64,000 nt of DNA, taken from contig VXNJ01000001.1 of assembly GCA_009840625.1 (NCBI GenBank), positions 124,001-188,000 of the forward strand, written 5' to 3'. Shown here in pieces: positions 34,395 to 42,871 of the stretch. Position 1 is the stretch's first letter; each line of letters begins with the position of its first letter. The DNA comes from Chloroflexota bacterium (GTDB lineage Bacteria; Chloroflexota; UBA11872; VXNJ01). The translations under genes and the position numbers were made by a program. Under the pieces are notes generated by a model that worked only from the letters and a program-made list of their open reading frames with translations, was not told the DNA's origin and did no database searches.

Positions 34395-35753
34395 CTATTC
34401 GCTAATCACGCGCTCGCTGACGATCTGGCCGTTTTCGATCTTCCAGATTTCCATCGCCCCGCTGACGTCGCCGTTGGCGTCCAAATCGACCGGGCCGCTG
34501 GCCCCTTGGTAGTTGATCTCCTGGCCGTCGCGCAGCAGTTCAAGGGCGCGGGCGATCTCGGCCGCACCGGGCCCGATTTCTACGCCGGATCCGCCGGCAA
34601 CCGCGCGCAAGGCGTCGCGGACGGCTACCGGGTCGTCCGACCCGGCGGCTTCAATGGCCAGCGCGAAAAGGATCGCGGCGTCGTAGGACTCGCGCAGGAA
34701 AATCCCCCCGGCATCGGGGGCGAACGCCGCGAATTCGGCGTCGAACCGCTGGGTGCCCTCGTTGTCGACTGCGCCCGGGGCGGTCCCGTAGGCGCCCTCC
34801 AGGTCCTCGGCGCCGACCGCGGCGATCAGGTCCTCGGAGCGGCTGCCGTCGACGAACAGGAAAGTGTCGGCCGCGCCGCTGTCGATGGCTTCACGGATGT
34901 AAACGCCGGCGCTTACCGGATAGCTGACCGCGATCAGCACGTCGGGACCGTTCGCGCTGGCCTGGGCCAGTTCGGATGCGTAGGAGGGCTGGCCTGACTC
35001 GTGGGCAACCGCCGTGACCTGGCCGCCGAGCGCCGCAAAGGACTCGGCGAACTGGTCGGCCAGTCCTTGGCCGTAGGCGTTATTGATGAAAAGCACGGCT
35101 GCATTCCGGTATCCCAGTTCCCAGGCCAGGTCGGCCAGCACCACGCCCTGGAACGCGTCCGACGGGGCGGTCCGGAATACGAAGTCGTCATCCTCAAGCA
35201 AGGTAAGCGACGGCGCGGTCGCCGAGGGTGAGATCTGCGGCACCTGGTTGGGCACCGTGACCGCGTTGGCGATCGCCAGGGTAATCCCGCTGGAGAGCGG
35301 CCCGACCAGGGCCGATACGCCCTCCACGTTCACCAGCTTGCGGGCCGCGTCGACCGAGATCACGTCGCTGGTAGCCCCGTCCTCGGTGAGGATTTCGATC
35401 ATGCGACCGTCCAGGACGCCACCGGCCGCGTTCACGTGTTCGGCGGCCAGCCGGACAGCCTGGTCCATCGGACCGCCGAATTCGCCCAACTCACCGGTCA
35501 GGTCCATAAGCGAACCAATCTTGACCGGACCGGGCGCGGGAGCCGGTTCCGGCGCGGGCTCGGGTGCAGGGGCCGGTTCGGCCGGTTCCTCGGCCGGCGG
35601 CGGAGCGGGTTCGGAGGCAGGAGCCGGAGCAGTCGCCGGCGGTGCCGGCGCCGGGGTCGGCTCGGGTTCTGACTCGGTCAAATCACAACCCGTGATCGCC
35701 AAGCAAAACAGCGTCGCCAGCAGAATCAGTTTGACGAGTCGAAGCGCTCTCAT
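34395..35753 (-). CDS. livK: branched-chain amino acid-type ABC substrate-binding lipoprotein LivK
   Basis: A 452-residue exported lipoprotein. The leader ends in the lipobox I-T-G-C, followed by a Pro/Glu/Ala-rich tether of about 60 residues and the type I periplasmic-binding fold beginning V-K-I-G-S-L-M-D-L-T-G near residue 92. The A-V-R-L-A-A-E-H-V-N-A-A-G-G and V-G-P-L-S-S-G segments are typical of Leu/Ile/Val/amide-binding proteins. ATG 35753 has AAGGAGA immediately upstream. It is convergent with livGFHM rather than in the operon, so its expression can be set separately. The tether suits a Gram-positive-like or single-membrane surface anchor. Confidence 0.93.
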   Translation of the reverse strand: MRALRLVKLILLATLFCLAITGCDLTESEPEPTPAPAPPATAPAPASEPAPPPAEEPAEPAPAPEPAPEPAPAPGPVKIGSLMDLTGELGEFGGPMDQAVRLAAEHVNAAGGVLDGRMIEILTEDGATSDVISVDAARKLVNVEGVSALVGPLSSGITLAIANAVTVPNQVPQISPSATAPSLTLLEDDDFVFRTAPSDAFQGVVLADLAWELGYRNAAVLFINNAYGQGLADQFAESFAALGGQVTAVAHESGQPSYASELAQASANGPDVLIAVSYPVSAGVYIREAIDSGAADTFLFVDGSRSEDLIAAVGAEDLEGAYGTAPGAVDNEGTQRFDAEFAAFAPDAGGIFLRESYDAAILFALAIEAAGSDDPVAVRDALRAVAGGSGVEIGPGAAEIARALELLRDGQEINYQGASGPVDLDANGDVSGAMEIWKIENGQIVSERVISE

Positions 35754-36091
35754 CTTTTCTCCTTGGCCCGTTCCAAAAGTCACCCGGGCTCAGTCAAATT
35801 CGGTTACAGCTAGTTTGAACTGTGGACCCAAAGCTACATCCGGCCGGTTTCGAGTCGCCCCGGCCGCAAACGGTGCAAGATTTCCGGTCCCGGGTCGTAT
35901 TCGGCAACTTGGGCCGGCAATCAGGAATCGCGCGGGTTGCCAGCTGGATCGCGTCGCCGAACCCTCCACGGACCGACGCCCTGGCGGGACGACAGGCGGT
36001 AGCCCAAGCAGATGATGTCTACACTCGCACGGCGCATTCGGCTTGGCGGCACAGCACCGCGCGGCCAATTTCAGAACGAGAGGAAACTGCC
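35754..36091. other. divergent intergenic region between livK and the GyrI-like gene
   Basis: 338 bases. The segment 35793-35822 is visibly richer in A/T than its surroundings and lies at promoter distance from livK. The frame of the GyrI-like gene is open from 35822, but the residues before 36092 show no family similarity. No repeat or RNA seen. Confidence 0.45.
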
Positions 36092-36094
36092 ATC
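36078..36094 (+). promoter_or_regulatory. Shine-Dalgarno GAGAGGA with ATC initiation codon
   Basis: GAGAGGA at 36078-36084 is followed by seven bases and ATC at 36092-36094. This codon opens the GyrI-like gene exactly where family proteins start; no ATG, GTG or TTG occurs near it in frame. Initiation at ATC is inference. Confidence 0.5.
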
Positions 36095-36556
36095 AAACAG
36101 GAGTTTTCGACCCGCGAGATTCCGTCGCAACCAATCTTGGGAATCAGGGCCTCAACCACGATGGAGCAAGTCCCGCAGTTGCTGGGCGAACTCTTCGCGG
36201 AGGTCTACGAATTCATCCAAGACCAGGGCCAGCAGCCGGTCGGCATGCCGCTGACGCTTTACCACTCGATGGAGGGCGATGGACTCGAGCTGGAGTGCGC
36301 CATGCCGGTCGCTGCCGGAATCGCCGGATCAGGCCGGATCACCGCCGGTGAACTTCCGGCCACGCTGGCGGCCATCACGACCCACATCGGTCCCTATGAC
36401 GAGCTGCCCGGGGCGTGGTCGAATCTGACCGATTGGATGGAGAGCCAGGGGCTTGCCCCCGCCGGCGCTCCGTGGGAGGTCTACGTGACCGATCCGGGTG
36501 CCGAGCCGGATCCAGCCAAATGGCGAACGGATATCGTTTTCCCGGTCAGCAGATGA
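36092..36556 (+). CDS. GyrI-like small-molecule-binding protein with apparent ATC start
   Basis: A 154-residue stand-alone effector-binding domain of the GyrI/AraC-effector (SHS2-repeat) type. The opening F-S-T-R-E-I-P-S-Q-P-I-L-G-I-R, the middle P-L-T-L-Y-H-S-M and the end P-W-E-V-Y-V-T-D-P-G-A-E-P-D follow the family, including the Glu in W-E-V-Y that binds cationic ligands in relatives. It has no DNA-binding domain, so it may bind or hydrolyse a small compound or inhibit gyrase. The nearest conventional in-frame start downstream (ATG at 36161) would delete the first strand of the fold; ATC 36092 behind GAGAGGA restores it. Confidence 0.82.
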   Translation: MKQEFSTREIPSQPILGIRASTTMEQVPQLLGELFAEVYEFIQDQGQQPVGMPLTLYHSMEGDGLELECAMPVAAGIAGSGRITAGELPATLAAITTHIGPYDELPGAWSNLTDWMESQGLAPAGAPWEVYVTDPGAEPDPAKWRTDIVFPVSR

Positions 36557-36575
36557 GCGGCGTCCCAGTTCCGGT

Positions 36576-37061
36576 TCAGGAGAACGAAACGCAGGCCTGA
36601 TCGACTACCCGGAGCACCGACTCCTGATCGAACCGCTGCTCGTACTCGCTTGATATGGCGTCGATGTCGGCGCGCAATGAACTCTCGTCCCCGACCGCGT
36701 ACAGGACCAGGATCTTGGTTCGTTCCTGTTTGATCTGGCCGGCGGCATCGCGCCATTGGCCGAATCCGTCGATTACGGTCAGGCCGTCCGGGAACCGCGG
36801 CGTGACCGAGGTGGCCAAGAATTCGTCCCAGTCTTCATCGCTGACGACCTCGCCGGCCACGCCACCGCGCCCCATGAAAAGCTGGTATTCGACGAACGGT
36901 TCGGTACCGGTCCCGCATTCGGTTCCGTTCAGGGGATTGCATGCGGCCAGGGCGAATGACAAGGCCGTGATACAGACGGCGGCCACACAAAATCCGGGCC
37001 GGAGGAAAAAGGGCGCAATATCGCCCGCGATTTGCGCCCTGAACCACACTGAAAACCCCAC
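36576..37061 (-). CDS. DUF3574 lipoprotein
   Basis: A 161-residue exported protein. A hydrophobic leader ends in the lipobox L-A-A-C near residue 41, which is a long N-region, so a later start is possible. The mature part contains the DUF3574 features Y-Q-L-F-M-G-R, V-S-D-E-D-W-D-E-F, V-T-P-R-F-P-D-G-L-T-V-I-D-G, and I-K-Q-E-R-T-K-I-L-V. The function of this family is unknown. Two cysteines (E-C-G-T, Q-A-C-V) could form a disulphide. It is convergent with the GyrI-like gene, 19 bases away. Confidence 0.85.
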   Translation of the reverse strand: MGFSVWFRAQIAGDIAPFFLRPGFCVAAVCITALSFALAACNPLNGTECGTGTEPFVEYQLFMGRGGVAGEVVSDEDWDEFLATSVTPRFPDGLTVIDGFGQWRDAAGQIKQERTKILVLYAVGDESSLRADIDAISSEYEQRFDQESVLRVVDQACVSFS

Positions 37062-37234
37062 TCCGGCAGCGGCTCCTATCGCCTGAAAAAAGCCGCCCGA
37101 GTCTAGGTCCCGGCTTCAAGCCAGATACCGAATTGCCGCACGCGTTTGCACCGAGGCGGACCAGCTACATTGACTCGCTGCGCGGCGCGGTTTACGCTTT
37201 TGAAAATCAGGCCGAGGTCGAGCAGGGGTAGAAG

Positions 37235-38404
37235 GTGGCAGTTACCGGGGAAGTCGATTCCCAATACCGCCCGTTGGCGGAAGTGCGCCAGGAATTGCGC
37301 GTCAAGTGGTACCGCAGTCCAATCGAGGGCCGCGTCCTGCGCGAACTCTCGCGGCGCAGCGACCGGAAAGGATTCGTCCAGGCCGGCGGGCACCTTGCCC
37401 TATTCCTGGCCAGCGGCGGACTGACCTATTTCCTGTGGCTGCAAGAAATCTGGATTGCGTTTCTGGCGGCCCTGTTCGTGCACGGAACCATCGCCAGCTT
37501 CTGGGTTGGAGTCGCCGGCCACGAGCTTGACCATGGAACAGTTTTCAAAACCAAATGGCTGAACAAATTCTTCCTGTATTTGTTCAGCACAATCAGTTGG
37601 TTCGATCCCTTCGACTACGCCGCCAGCCACACTTATCACCACCGCTACACCCTGCACCCCGAGGGCGACCGCGAGGTGCTGTTGCCGATCAGCCCAACCG
37701 TTGGCCGGACGTTCCTGATCCAGCTTTTTACTATCAATCTCTCCACCCCTCCCGACCGCACGCTGTCCAAAGGCGGACTCTTCGCGACCATCCTGACCAC
37801 GGCCCGCTCGGCCCTGGGGCCGGCCGGTGCGAAAAGGTTCCCCAGCAACGAGTGGCTCAATTCGGTCCACCAGGACCAGCCGCGCCAGCACATGCGCTCC
37901 GCCTGGTTCTCGCGCTGGCAACTTTTCTTTCACGCCGCGGTACTGGTGGTCTCGATCGCCACCGGCCAATGGGTTTGGATTCTGCTGCTGACAGTCTCCT
38001 CGAGCATCGGCAACTGGGCCCGCCACCTCTGCGTCATGCCGCAGCACTGCGGTCTAATGGACAAAACCCCCGACTTTCGCAAAAGCGTGCGCTCGATGAC
38101 CATGATCTGGCCGCTTGAGTTCCTCTACTGGAACATGAACTGGCACCTCGAGCACCACATGTACGCGGGCGTACCTTGCTACAACCTGAAAAAGCTCCAC
38201 CGCGCGGTCGCCCACGACATGCCGAAGCCGCGCACTTTGGTCAGCGCCTGGCGCGAGATGTTCCATGTCTGGAACCGCCAGCAGGAAGAGCCCGACTACC
38301 AGTTCGACACGCCGCTTCCGGAAGGGGCCGGGAAAATCGGCCGCGAAAAACCAGACGCCCTCGAGGCTTCAATCGGCGACCTGGCGCCCAAGGAGCTGGC
38401 CTGA
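37235..38404 (+). CDS. fatty-acid-desaturase-type membrane di-iron protein, copy 1
   Basis: A 389-residue integral-membrane FA_desaturase-fold protein. Histidine boxes are H96-E-L-D-H100, H132-T-Y-H-H136 and W-H-L-E-H-H near residue 303, with the extra conserved H-C-G-L-M-D-K-T-P segment before the third box; together these can bind two irons. Four to six hydrophobic segments surround them. Family members desaturate or hydroxylate acyl chains, carotenoids, alkanes or amines using O2; the N-terminal R-V-K-W-Y-R-S-P-I-E and C-terminal Y-Q-F-D-T-P are shared only with the neighbour here. GTG 37235 has AGGGG upstream. It is paired in tandem with copy 2; the electron donor is not obvious nearby. 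Confidence 0.9.
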   Translation: MAVTGEVDSQYRPLAEVRQELRVKWYRSPIEGRVLRELSRRSDRKGFVQAGGHLALFLASGGLTYFLWLQEIWIAFLAALFVHGTIASFWVGVAGHELDHGTVFKTKWLNKFFLYLFSTISWFDPFDYAASHTYHHRYTLHPEGDREVLLPISPTVGRTFLIQLFTINLSTPPDRTLSKGGLFATILTTARSALGPAGAKRFPSNEWLNSVHQDQPRQHMRSAWFSRWQLFFHAAVLVVSIATGQWVWILLLTVSSSIGNWARHLCVMPQHCGLMDKTPDFRKSVRSMTMIWPLEFLYWNMNWHLEHHMYAGVPCYNLKKLHRAVAHDMPKPRTLVSAWREMFHVWNRQQEEPDYQFDTPLPEGAGKIGREKPDALEASIGDLAPKELA

Positions 38405-38511
38405 TTGCGGTCGGCCGGCCGGTGCCCCGCCCGGTGGTTGATTAGAAGAAGTAGGTCGAGCCCGTCCGGCAGCGGCGGTTGGCTCAAGCAGCCGCGGGCC
38501 CGGTCGCGACT

Positions 38512-38540
38512 TTCATCGGTGGCCGCCACCCATTTATATT
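38512..38540 (+). promoter_or_regulatory. possible sigma-70-type promoter of desaturase copy 2
   Basis: TTCATC (38512-38517) and TATATT (38535-38540) are 17 bases apart in an A/T-rich island that stands out in the otherwise GC-rich 243-base spacer. The minus-10 hexamer matches five of six consensus bases, the minus-35 only three. It is 110 bases before the start codon, suggesting that copy 2 has its own promoter. Confidence 0.35.
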
Positions 38541-38647
38541 TGGCTTAACGACACTGTGGATGTGGAACCAAGTGTTGGTGGTTGCGGATTCGGCCGGTCC
38601 CCAGGCGGATGCGGCTACCAATTGAGCTGAGTGGAGCGGGATTGAAC

Positions 38648-39811
38648 ATGGCAACGGCGGAAGATTCCGGTTACAAGCCGCTGGCCGACGTACGCAAGAG
38701 CCTGCGGATCGAATGGTACCGGTCCCCGATTGACCGGACGGTGCTCAAGGAACTCTCGCGGCGCAGCGACCTGCAGGGCTGGATCCAGGCCGGCGGGCAC
38801 CTGGCGCTCTTCGCGCTCACCGGCGCGCTGACCTACTTCTTCTGGTGGCAGCACATCTGGATTGGGTTCTTCGTCGCGCTGTTCCTGCACGGCACGATCG
38901 GCAGTTTTTTCGTCGGCACCAATCCACACGAACTCGGACACGGATCGGTGTTCAGGACCAAGTGGCTAAACCGGTGGTTCAATTACGTTTTCTGCATGCT
39001 GGCCTGGTACGACCCCTTCGACTACAACGTCAGCCACACCTTCCACCACCGATACACCCTGCACCCCGAAGGCGACCGCGAGGTCCTGCTGCCGCTCAAA
39101 CCGACGGTCGGCAAGTTTTTCCTGGTGCAGCTGTTTACGGTGAACGTCTTCACCCAACCGGGCCGGACCCTTGCCAAGGGCGGCCTGCTGTCGACCATCA
39201 TCTTCACCGTCCGCACCGCTTTCGGCGTGCACGGTCCGATGAAGATACCGTCCCACGAATGGCTCAAGGCGATCCACGCCGACCAGCCGAAGGAATTCCG
39301 CAAGTCGATAGTCTGGGCCCGCTGGCAGCTGGTATTCCACGGCGCGATCCTCGTGTTTGCCATAGCTACCGGGCAGTGGGTGCTGCCGATCATCCTCAGC
39401 CTGTTTCCCTTCATCGCGAATTGGGCCACCTATTTCGTCGGCCTGCCCATGCACTGCGGACTCATGGACAAAACCCCCGACTTTCGAAAGTGCGTGCGCA
39501 CGATCACGATTCCCTGGCCGCTTGAGTTCATCTACTGGCACATGAACTGGCACCTGGAGCATCACATGTACGCCGGCGTCCCGTGCTACAACCTCAGCAA
39601 GCTGCACAAGGCGATCGCCCACGACGTGCCCGAACCGCGTACCCTGATCGGCGCCTGGCGTGAAATGTGGTACATCTGGGACCGCCAGCAGGAAGATCCC
39701 AGCTACCAGTTCGACACTCCGTTGCCGGCTACGGCGCAGCGGACCCGCGAAGACGAGCAGGACGAGCTGGACCGTTCGATCGCCGACCTCGCGCCCGAAG
39801 GCCTGCGCTGA
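38648..39811 (+). CDS. fatty-acid-desaturase-type membrane di-iron protein, copy 2
   Basis: A 387-residue paralogue of the preceding gene, alike over the whole length. Boxes are H-E-L-G-H, H-T-F-H-H and W-H-L-E-H-H, and the H-C-G-L-M-D-K-T-P-D-F-R-K segment is identical to copy 1. Differences concentrate in the hydrophobic helices and at the C-terminus. ATG 38648 has GGAGCGGGA upstream; an upstream in-frame ATG at 38582 would add 22 residues without similarity. Two adjacent copies suggest either different chain-length or position specificity or a hetero-oligomer. A Rieske-type protein occurs in the window at 61266 but is too far to be called a partner. Confidence 0.9.
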   Translation: MATAEDSGYKPLADVRKSLRIEWYRSPIDRTVLKELSRRSDLQGWIQAGGHLALFALTGALTYFFWWQHIWIGFFVALFLHGTIGSFFVGTNPHELGHGSVFRTKWLNRWFNYVFCMLAWYDPFDYNVSHTFHHRYTLHPEGDREVLLPLKPTVGKFFLVQLFTVNVFTQPGRTLAKGGLLSTIIFTVRTAFGVHGPMKIPSHEWLKAIHADQPKEFRKSIVWARWQLVFHGAILVFAIATGQWVLPIILSLFPFIANWATYFVGLPMHCGLMDKTPDFRKCVRTITIPWPLEFIYWHMNWHLEHHMYAGVPCYNLSKLHKAIAHDVPEPRTLIGAWREMWYIWDRQQEDPSYQFDTPLPATAQRTREDEQDELDRSIADLAPEGLR

Positions 39812-39879
39812 CGGCAGGGTTCGGGCACGGCTCCCTCATGTCCTGAATCCGACCGGAACGCCTCTGAAAAGTGCTTCCG

Positions 39880-39893
39880 CGGCGAATTCGCCG
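39880..39893. repeat. 14-bp perfect palindrome between convergent genes
   Basis: CGGCGAATTCGCCG reads the same on both strands. It lies between the ends of desaturase copy 2 and the DUF1801 gene. It could be a protein-binding dyad or chance; without a spacer it cannot form a good hairpin. Confidence 0.3.
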
Positions 39894-39900
39894 GCCGGCG

Positions 39901-40320
39901 TCAGGTCGTTAGATCCGCCTGGGCGCTCTCGAAGGAGATTCGGATGAGGTCCCGCAGGATGTCGGTGTCCACGTCGGCAAGCTTGTTTATGTAAAGACAA
40001 GCCGCGCCGGTACGGTGCTTGCCGAGTTTCTCCAGCAGGTCTTCGTGTCCTTCGAGGCCACTCATGATGTAAAGCGTGAGACTCTGCTTGCGCGGTGAAA
40101 ACCCGGTCAGGAAAAAGTCGCCCTCGCGACCCGATTCGTACTTGTAGTGGTAATCGCCGAACCCGATGATGCTCGGTCCCCACATTTCCGGTTCGAGACC
40201 GGTGATTTCACGCATCATCGCCAAGACCGCGAACCCGTCCTCGCGGCGTCGCGGACTGGCGACGGACTCCAGAAACTCCTCAACGCTGGCGCCGGTCTTC
40301 TGGGTCTTGTTCTGGCTCAC
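39901..40320 (-). CDS. DUF1801 (YdhG-like) protein
   Basis: A 139-residue DUF1801 protein with the patterns V-E-E-F-L near residue 13, R-R-E-D-G-F, E-M-W-G-P-S-I-I-G-F-G-D-Y-H-Y-K-Y near 45, T-G-F-S-P-R-K-Q-S-L-T-L-Y-I and L-G-K-H-R-T-G-A-A-C-L-Y-I. Structure of relatives suggests ligand binding; no enzyme activity is established. GTG 40320 has AAGGGA five bases upstream. It ends convergently with desaturase copy 2. Confidence 0.9.
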   Translation of the reverse strand: MSQNKTQKTGASVEEFLESVASPRRREDGFAVLAMMREITGLEPEMWGPSIIGFGDYHYKYESGREGDFFLTGFSPRKQSLTLYIMSGLEGHEDLLEKLGKHRTGAACLYINKLADVDTDILRDLIRISFESAQADLTT

Positions 40321-40426
40321 GCGAATCCCTTTTCAGCCCTAGGTTTGGTCCGGTTTGATGGCGCTCCGGGCAGTTTGGTCGCAGCGCCGGGCCGGTACGC
40401 GTGCGGGGCGAGAGCGTGGTCGGCGG

Positions 40427-41497
40427 TCATTGCAGCGCGCCGGCGCCGGCGATCGGCCATTCCTCAATTACGCGCCCGCCGCGGCACGCGTAAATCTTCC
40501 GGTGCAGCAGGACGGTGCTGTCCGAGTAATGCGGTATGGCCTCGATTCGGTCCCCGGCCCGAAGCGGGTCACCGCCCTCTCTGGCCAGGCTCATGTGCTC
40601 GGCGCTGAGCCTGGCACAACGCCAGCCGGGCGGACTTATCACCTCTGGCAGCCCGGTGTGGCGGCCGGAAGATTTCCAGCCCGCGTCGGCGGCCGCGCGG
40701 TGCGGATTGGCTGCCGATACCACCTGGGATATGAGACTCAGCGCCCGCCGGTGACCGTCAACCCCCATCTCCTCATAGGTCACGTCCATCAGCACTGCCC
40801 CGCCGGCCTGCAGTTCGGTCAATACGCCCTGCTCGAGCACGTACCGGTAATTGCCGCTGCCGCCGCCGGAGAGTAGTCCGATGGTGTGCCCGGACGCCTC
40901 GCAGAGGTCCCGGGCACGCGCCAGAATCGCGGCCGATACCGCGGTCTCGCGCTCCTTCTCGTCTTCGGGCATGTGCATCACATGGCCTTCGTACCCCATC
41001 AATCCGCGTAGACGGACGCCGTGCAATTCAGCAACCAGGTCGCACAGGGGTGGCGCTTCTTCCGGGGTAACTCCGCAACGGTTGAGATTCACGTCGACGT
41101 CGACCAGCACGTCGACCACGACGCCGGCGGCAGCCGCGGCCGTGGCGATCTCGCGGATGTTGGTCGCGTCGTCGGCCGCGACGCAGAGATTGGCCAGACG
41201 CGCCACTTCGATCAGGCGGTCCACCTTGGCGGCACCGACAACCTCGTTGGCAATCAGGATGTCGCGGACGCCGCCCCGGGCCATCACCAGCGCCTCGGAA
41301 GCCTTGGCACAGGTGATTCCCACCGCGCCGGCTTCGATCAGGCGCAGCGCGAGGGCCGGAGCCTTGGACGCCTTTACGTGCGGGCGCCAGGCCACACCGG
41401 CCGCCGTGCACCGGGTCGCCATCAGGCGGGCGTTGTGCTCCAGCGCATCCAGGTCGAGCAACAGCGCAGGCGTATCCAGGTCTCGCGGCGTTCTCAT
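40427..41497 (-). CDS. D-threonine aldolase/D-serine dehydratase-like PLP enzyme with altered metal motif
   Basis: A 356-residue fold-type III PLP enzyme (alanine-racemase N-terminal barrel plus DSD1-like C-terminal domain). The opening D-L-D-T-P-A-L-L-L-D, the PLP Lys region R-P-H-V-K-A-S-K, the strands G-L-M-G-Y-E-G-H, and the phosphate-binding S-G-G-G-S-G-N are present. The C-terminal metal motif, normally H-x-C-D in this family, reads P-H-Y-S-D-S-T, so the Cys ligand is missing. It may therefore be metal-independent or use another ligand, and racemase, aldolase or deaminase activity cannot be chosen. ATG 41497 has GGGAGG four to five bases upstream. It is divergent from the phosphotriesterase-like gene. 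Confidence 0.88.
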   Translation of the reverse strand: MRTPRDLDTPALLLDLDALEHNARLMATRCTAAGVAWRPHVKASKAPALALRLIEAGAVGITCAKASEALVMARGGVRDILIANEVVGAAKVDRLIEVARLANLCVAADDATNIREIATAAAAAGVVVDVLVDVDVNLNRCGVTPEEAPPLCDLVAELHGVRLRGLMGYEGHVMHMPEDEKERETAVSAAILARARDLCEASGHTIGLLSGGGSGNYRYVLEQGVLTELQAGGAVLMDVTYEEMGVDGHRRALSLISQVVSAANPHRAAADAGWKSSGRHTGLPEVISPPGWRCARLSAEHMSLAREGGDPLRAGDRIEAIPHYSDSTVLLHRKIYACRGGRVIEEWPIAGAGALQ

Positions 41498-41686
41498 GTC
41501 GACCTCCCGTCGTGGCAATCGTAAGCGACTTCCGCGGCCCGCACCACCGGCCGGGCGCGGACCCCCGGCGGATTGACAGCGCGCCAAGCCACGGATACGC
41601 TGCGTGGTGCCCCGGGATTCAACGAGCGGTGATCGCCGGAGCGTGGTGCGGAGCCGGGGTCGCCCCCGCAGCCTCGAGGTGTTTCG

Positions 41687-42754
41687 ATGAACGACGAGTC
41701 GATTGCCGGCAAGGTGCAGACGGTTCGCGGCCTAATCGAACCCGAAGAACTCGGCGTAACCCTGGCGCACGAACACCTACTGGTCGACCTGTCTCCAACA
41801 TACACCCCGCCCACCGAACCCGGCGAACGCGAATTCTGGGAGCAACCGGTTTCGATCGAGACCATCGGACGCATCCGGCACCACTTCATGCCCAACCGAG
41901 ACAACGTGATCCTGGGGGACGTTCCCACCGCCATCGATGAAATCAACCTTTACCGGCAAAACGGTGGCGGGTCGCTGGTCGAAGCCACCAGCGTCGGCAT
42001 CGCGCGCGACCCGCGCGGACTGGCCGAAATCTCGCGGGCAACCGGAGTAAACGTTGTCATGGGGTCGTCGTACTACGTTGACTCCGCCCATCCTCCCGAC
42101 ATGGATCACCGCCGCGAATCGGCCATCCGGGAAGAAATTGTGCGCGACGTTTACCAAGGTGCGCAGGAAACCGCCATCCGCTCCGGCATCATCGGTGAGG
42201 TAGGTTGCTCGTGGCCGCTGACTAAAAACGAACGCAAAGTGCTGCGCGCTTCCGCCGGCGCCCAGCGGATCACCGGGGCCGCGCTGCTGATCCACCCCGG
42301 CAGGGACGAGGCCGCGCCGCTGGAAATCATGGCGGTGCTGGAGGAAGCGGGCGCCGATCTGGGACGGACCGTGATGGGTCACCTGGACCGCACCGTGTTC
42401 CGGCGCGATACTCTGGCCCGGATCGCCGAGTCCGGGTGCTATCTGGAATGGGACCTGTTCGGCCGGGAGGAGTCGCACTACCCGTTCAACCCCGCCATAC
42501 ACATGCCGAGCGACGCCAAGCGGATGGACGACATCGCCTGGGCGGCGTCGCAGGGTCACGGCCGCAAAATCGTGGTTTCCCACGACATCTGCTCGAAATT
42601 CCGGCTCCAGCGGTACGGCGGTCACGGGTACTACTACTTGCTGAGCCAGATTGCCCCGCGGATGAGGGCGCGCGGATTCTCGTCCGAACTCGTGGACGAC
42701 ATCTTCGTAAACAACCCGCGCGACATACTCACCTTCGTCGATCCGCGGTCCTGA
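41687..42754 (+). CDS. phosphotriesterase-family TIM-barrel hydrolase
   Basis: A 355-residue amidohydrolase-superfamily enzyme. Metal ligands: H28-x-H30 (L-A-H-E-H-L), the bridging carboxylate in I-I-G-E-V-G-C (Glu, as in E. coli Php-like proteins, instead of the carboxylated Lys of true phosphotriesterases), His in L-I-H-P-G-R, His in M-G-H-L-D-R and Asp in V-S-H-D-I-C. Members hydrolyse lactones, phosphoesters or carboxylic esters. ATG 41687 has GAGGT six bases upstream. The divergent D-threonine-aldolase-like gene suggests a small catabolic locus, but no shared substrate is evident. Confidence 0.92.
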   Translation: MNDESIAGKVQTVRGLIEPEELGVTLAHEHLLVDLSPTYTPPTEPGEREFWEQPVSIETIGRIRHHFMPNRDNVILGDVPTAIDEINLYRQNGGGSLVEATSVGIARDPRGLAEISRATGVNVVMGSSYYVDSAHPPDMDHRRESAIREEIVRDVYQGAQETAIRSGIIGEVGCSWPLTKNERKVLRASAGAQRITGAALLIHPGRDEAAPLEIMAVLEEAGADLGRTVMGHLDRTVFRRDTLARIAESGCYLEWDLFGREESHYPFNPAIHMPSDAKRMDDIAWAASQGHGRKIVVSHDICSKFRLQRYGGHGYYYLLSQIAPRMRARGFSSELVDDIFVNNPRDILTFVDPRS

Positions 42755-42871
42755 CGATCGCGCGAGGCCGGTAGCCGCGCTGGAAGATTACCGGTGCCGC
42801 CCGGAGTGCGTGCGGATCAGAGCCGGTCTCGCGGGCCCCGATCCCGCGCGACGTGAGAATGGAGGCGGTCA

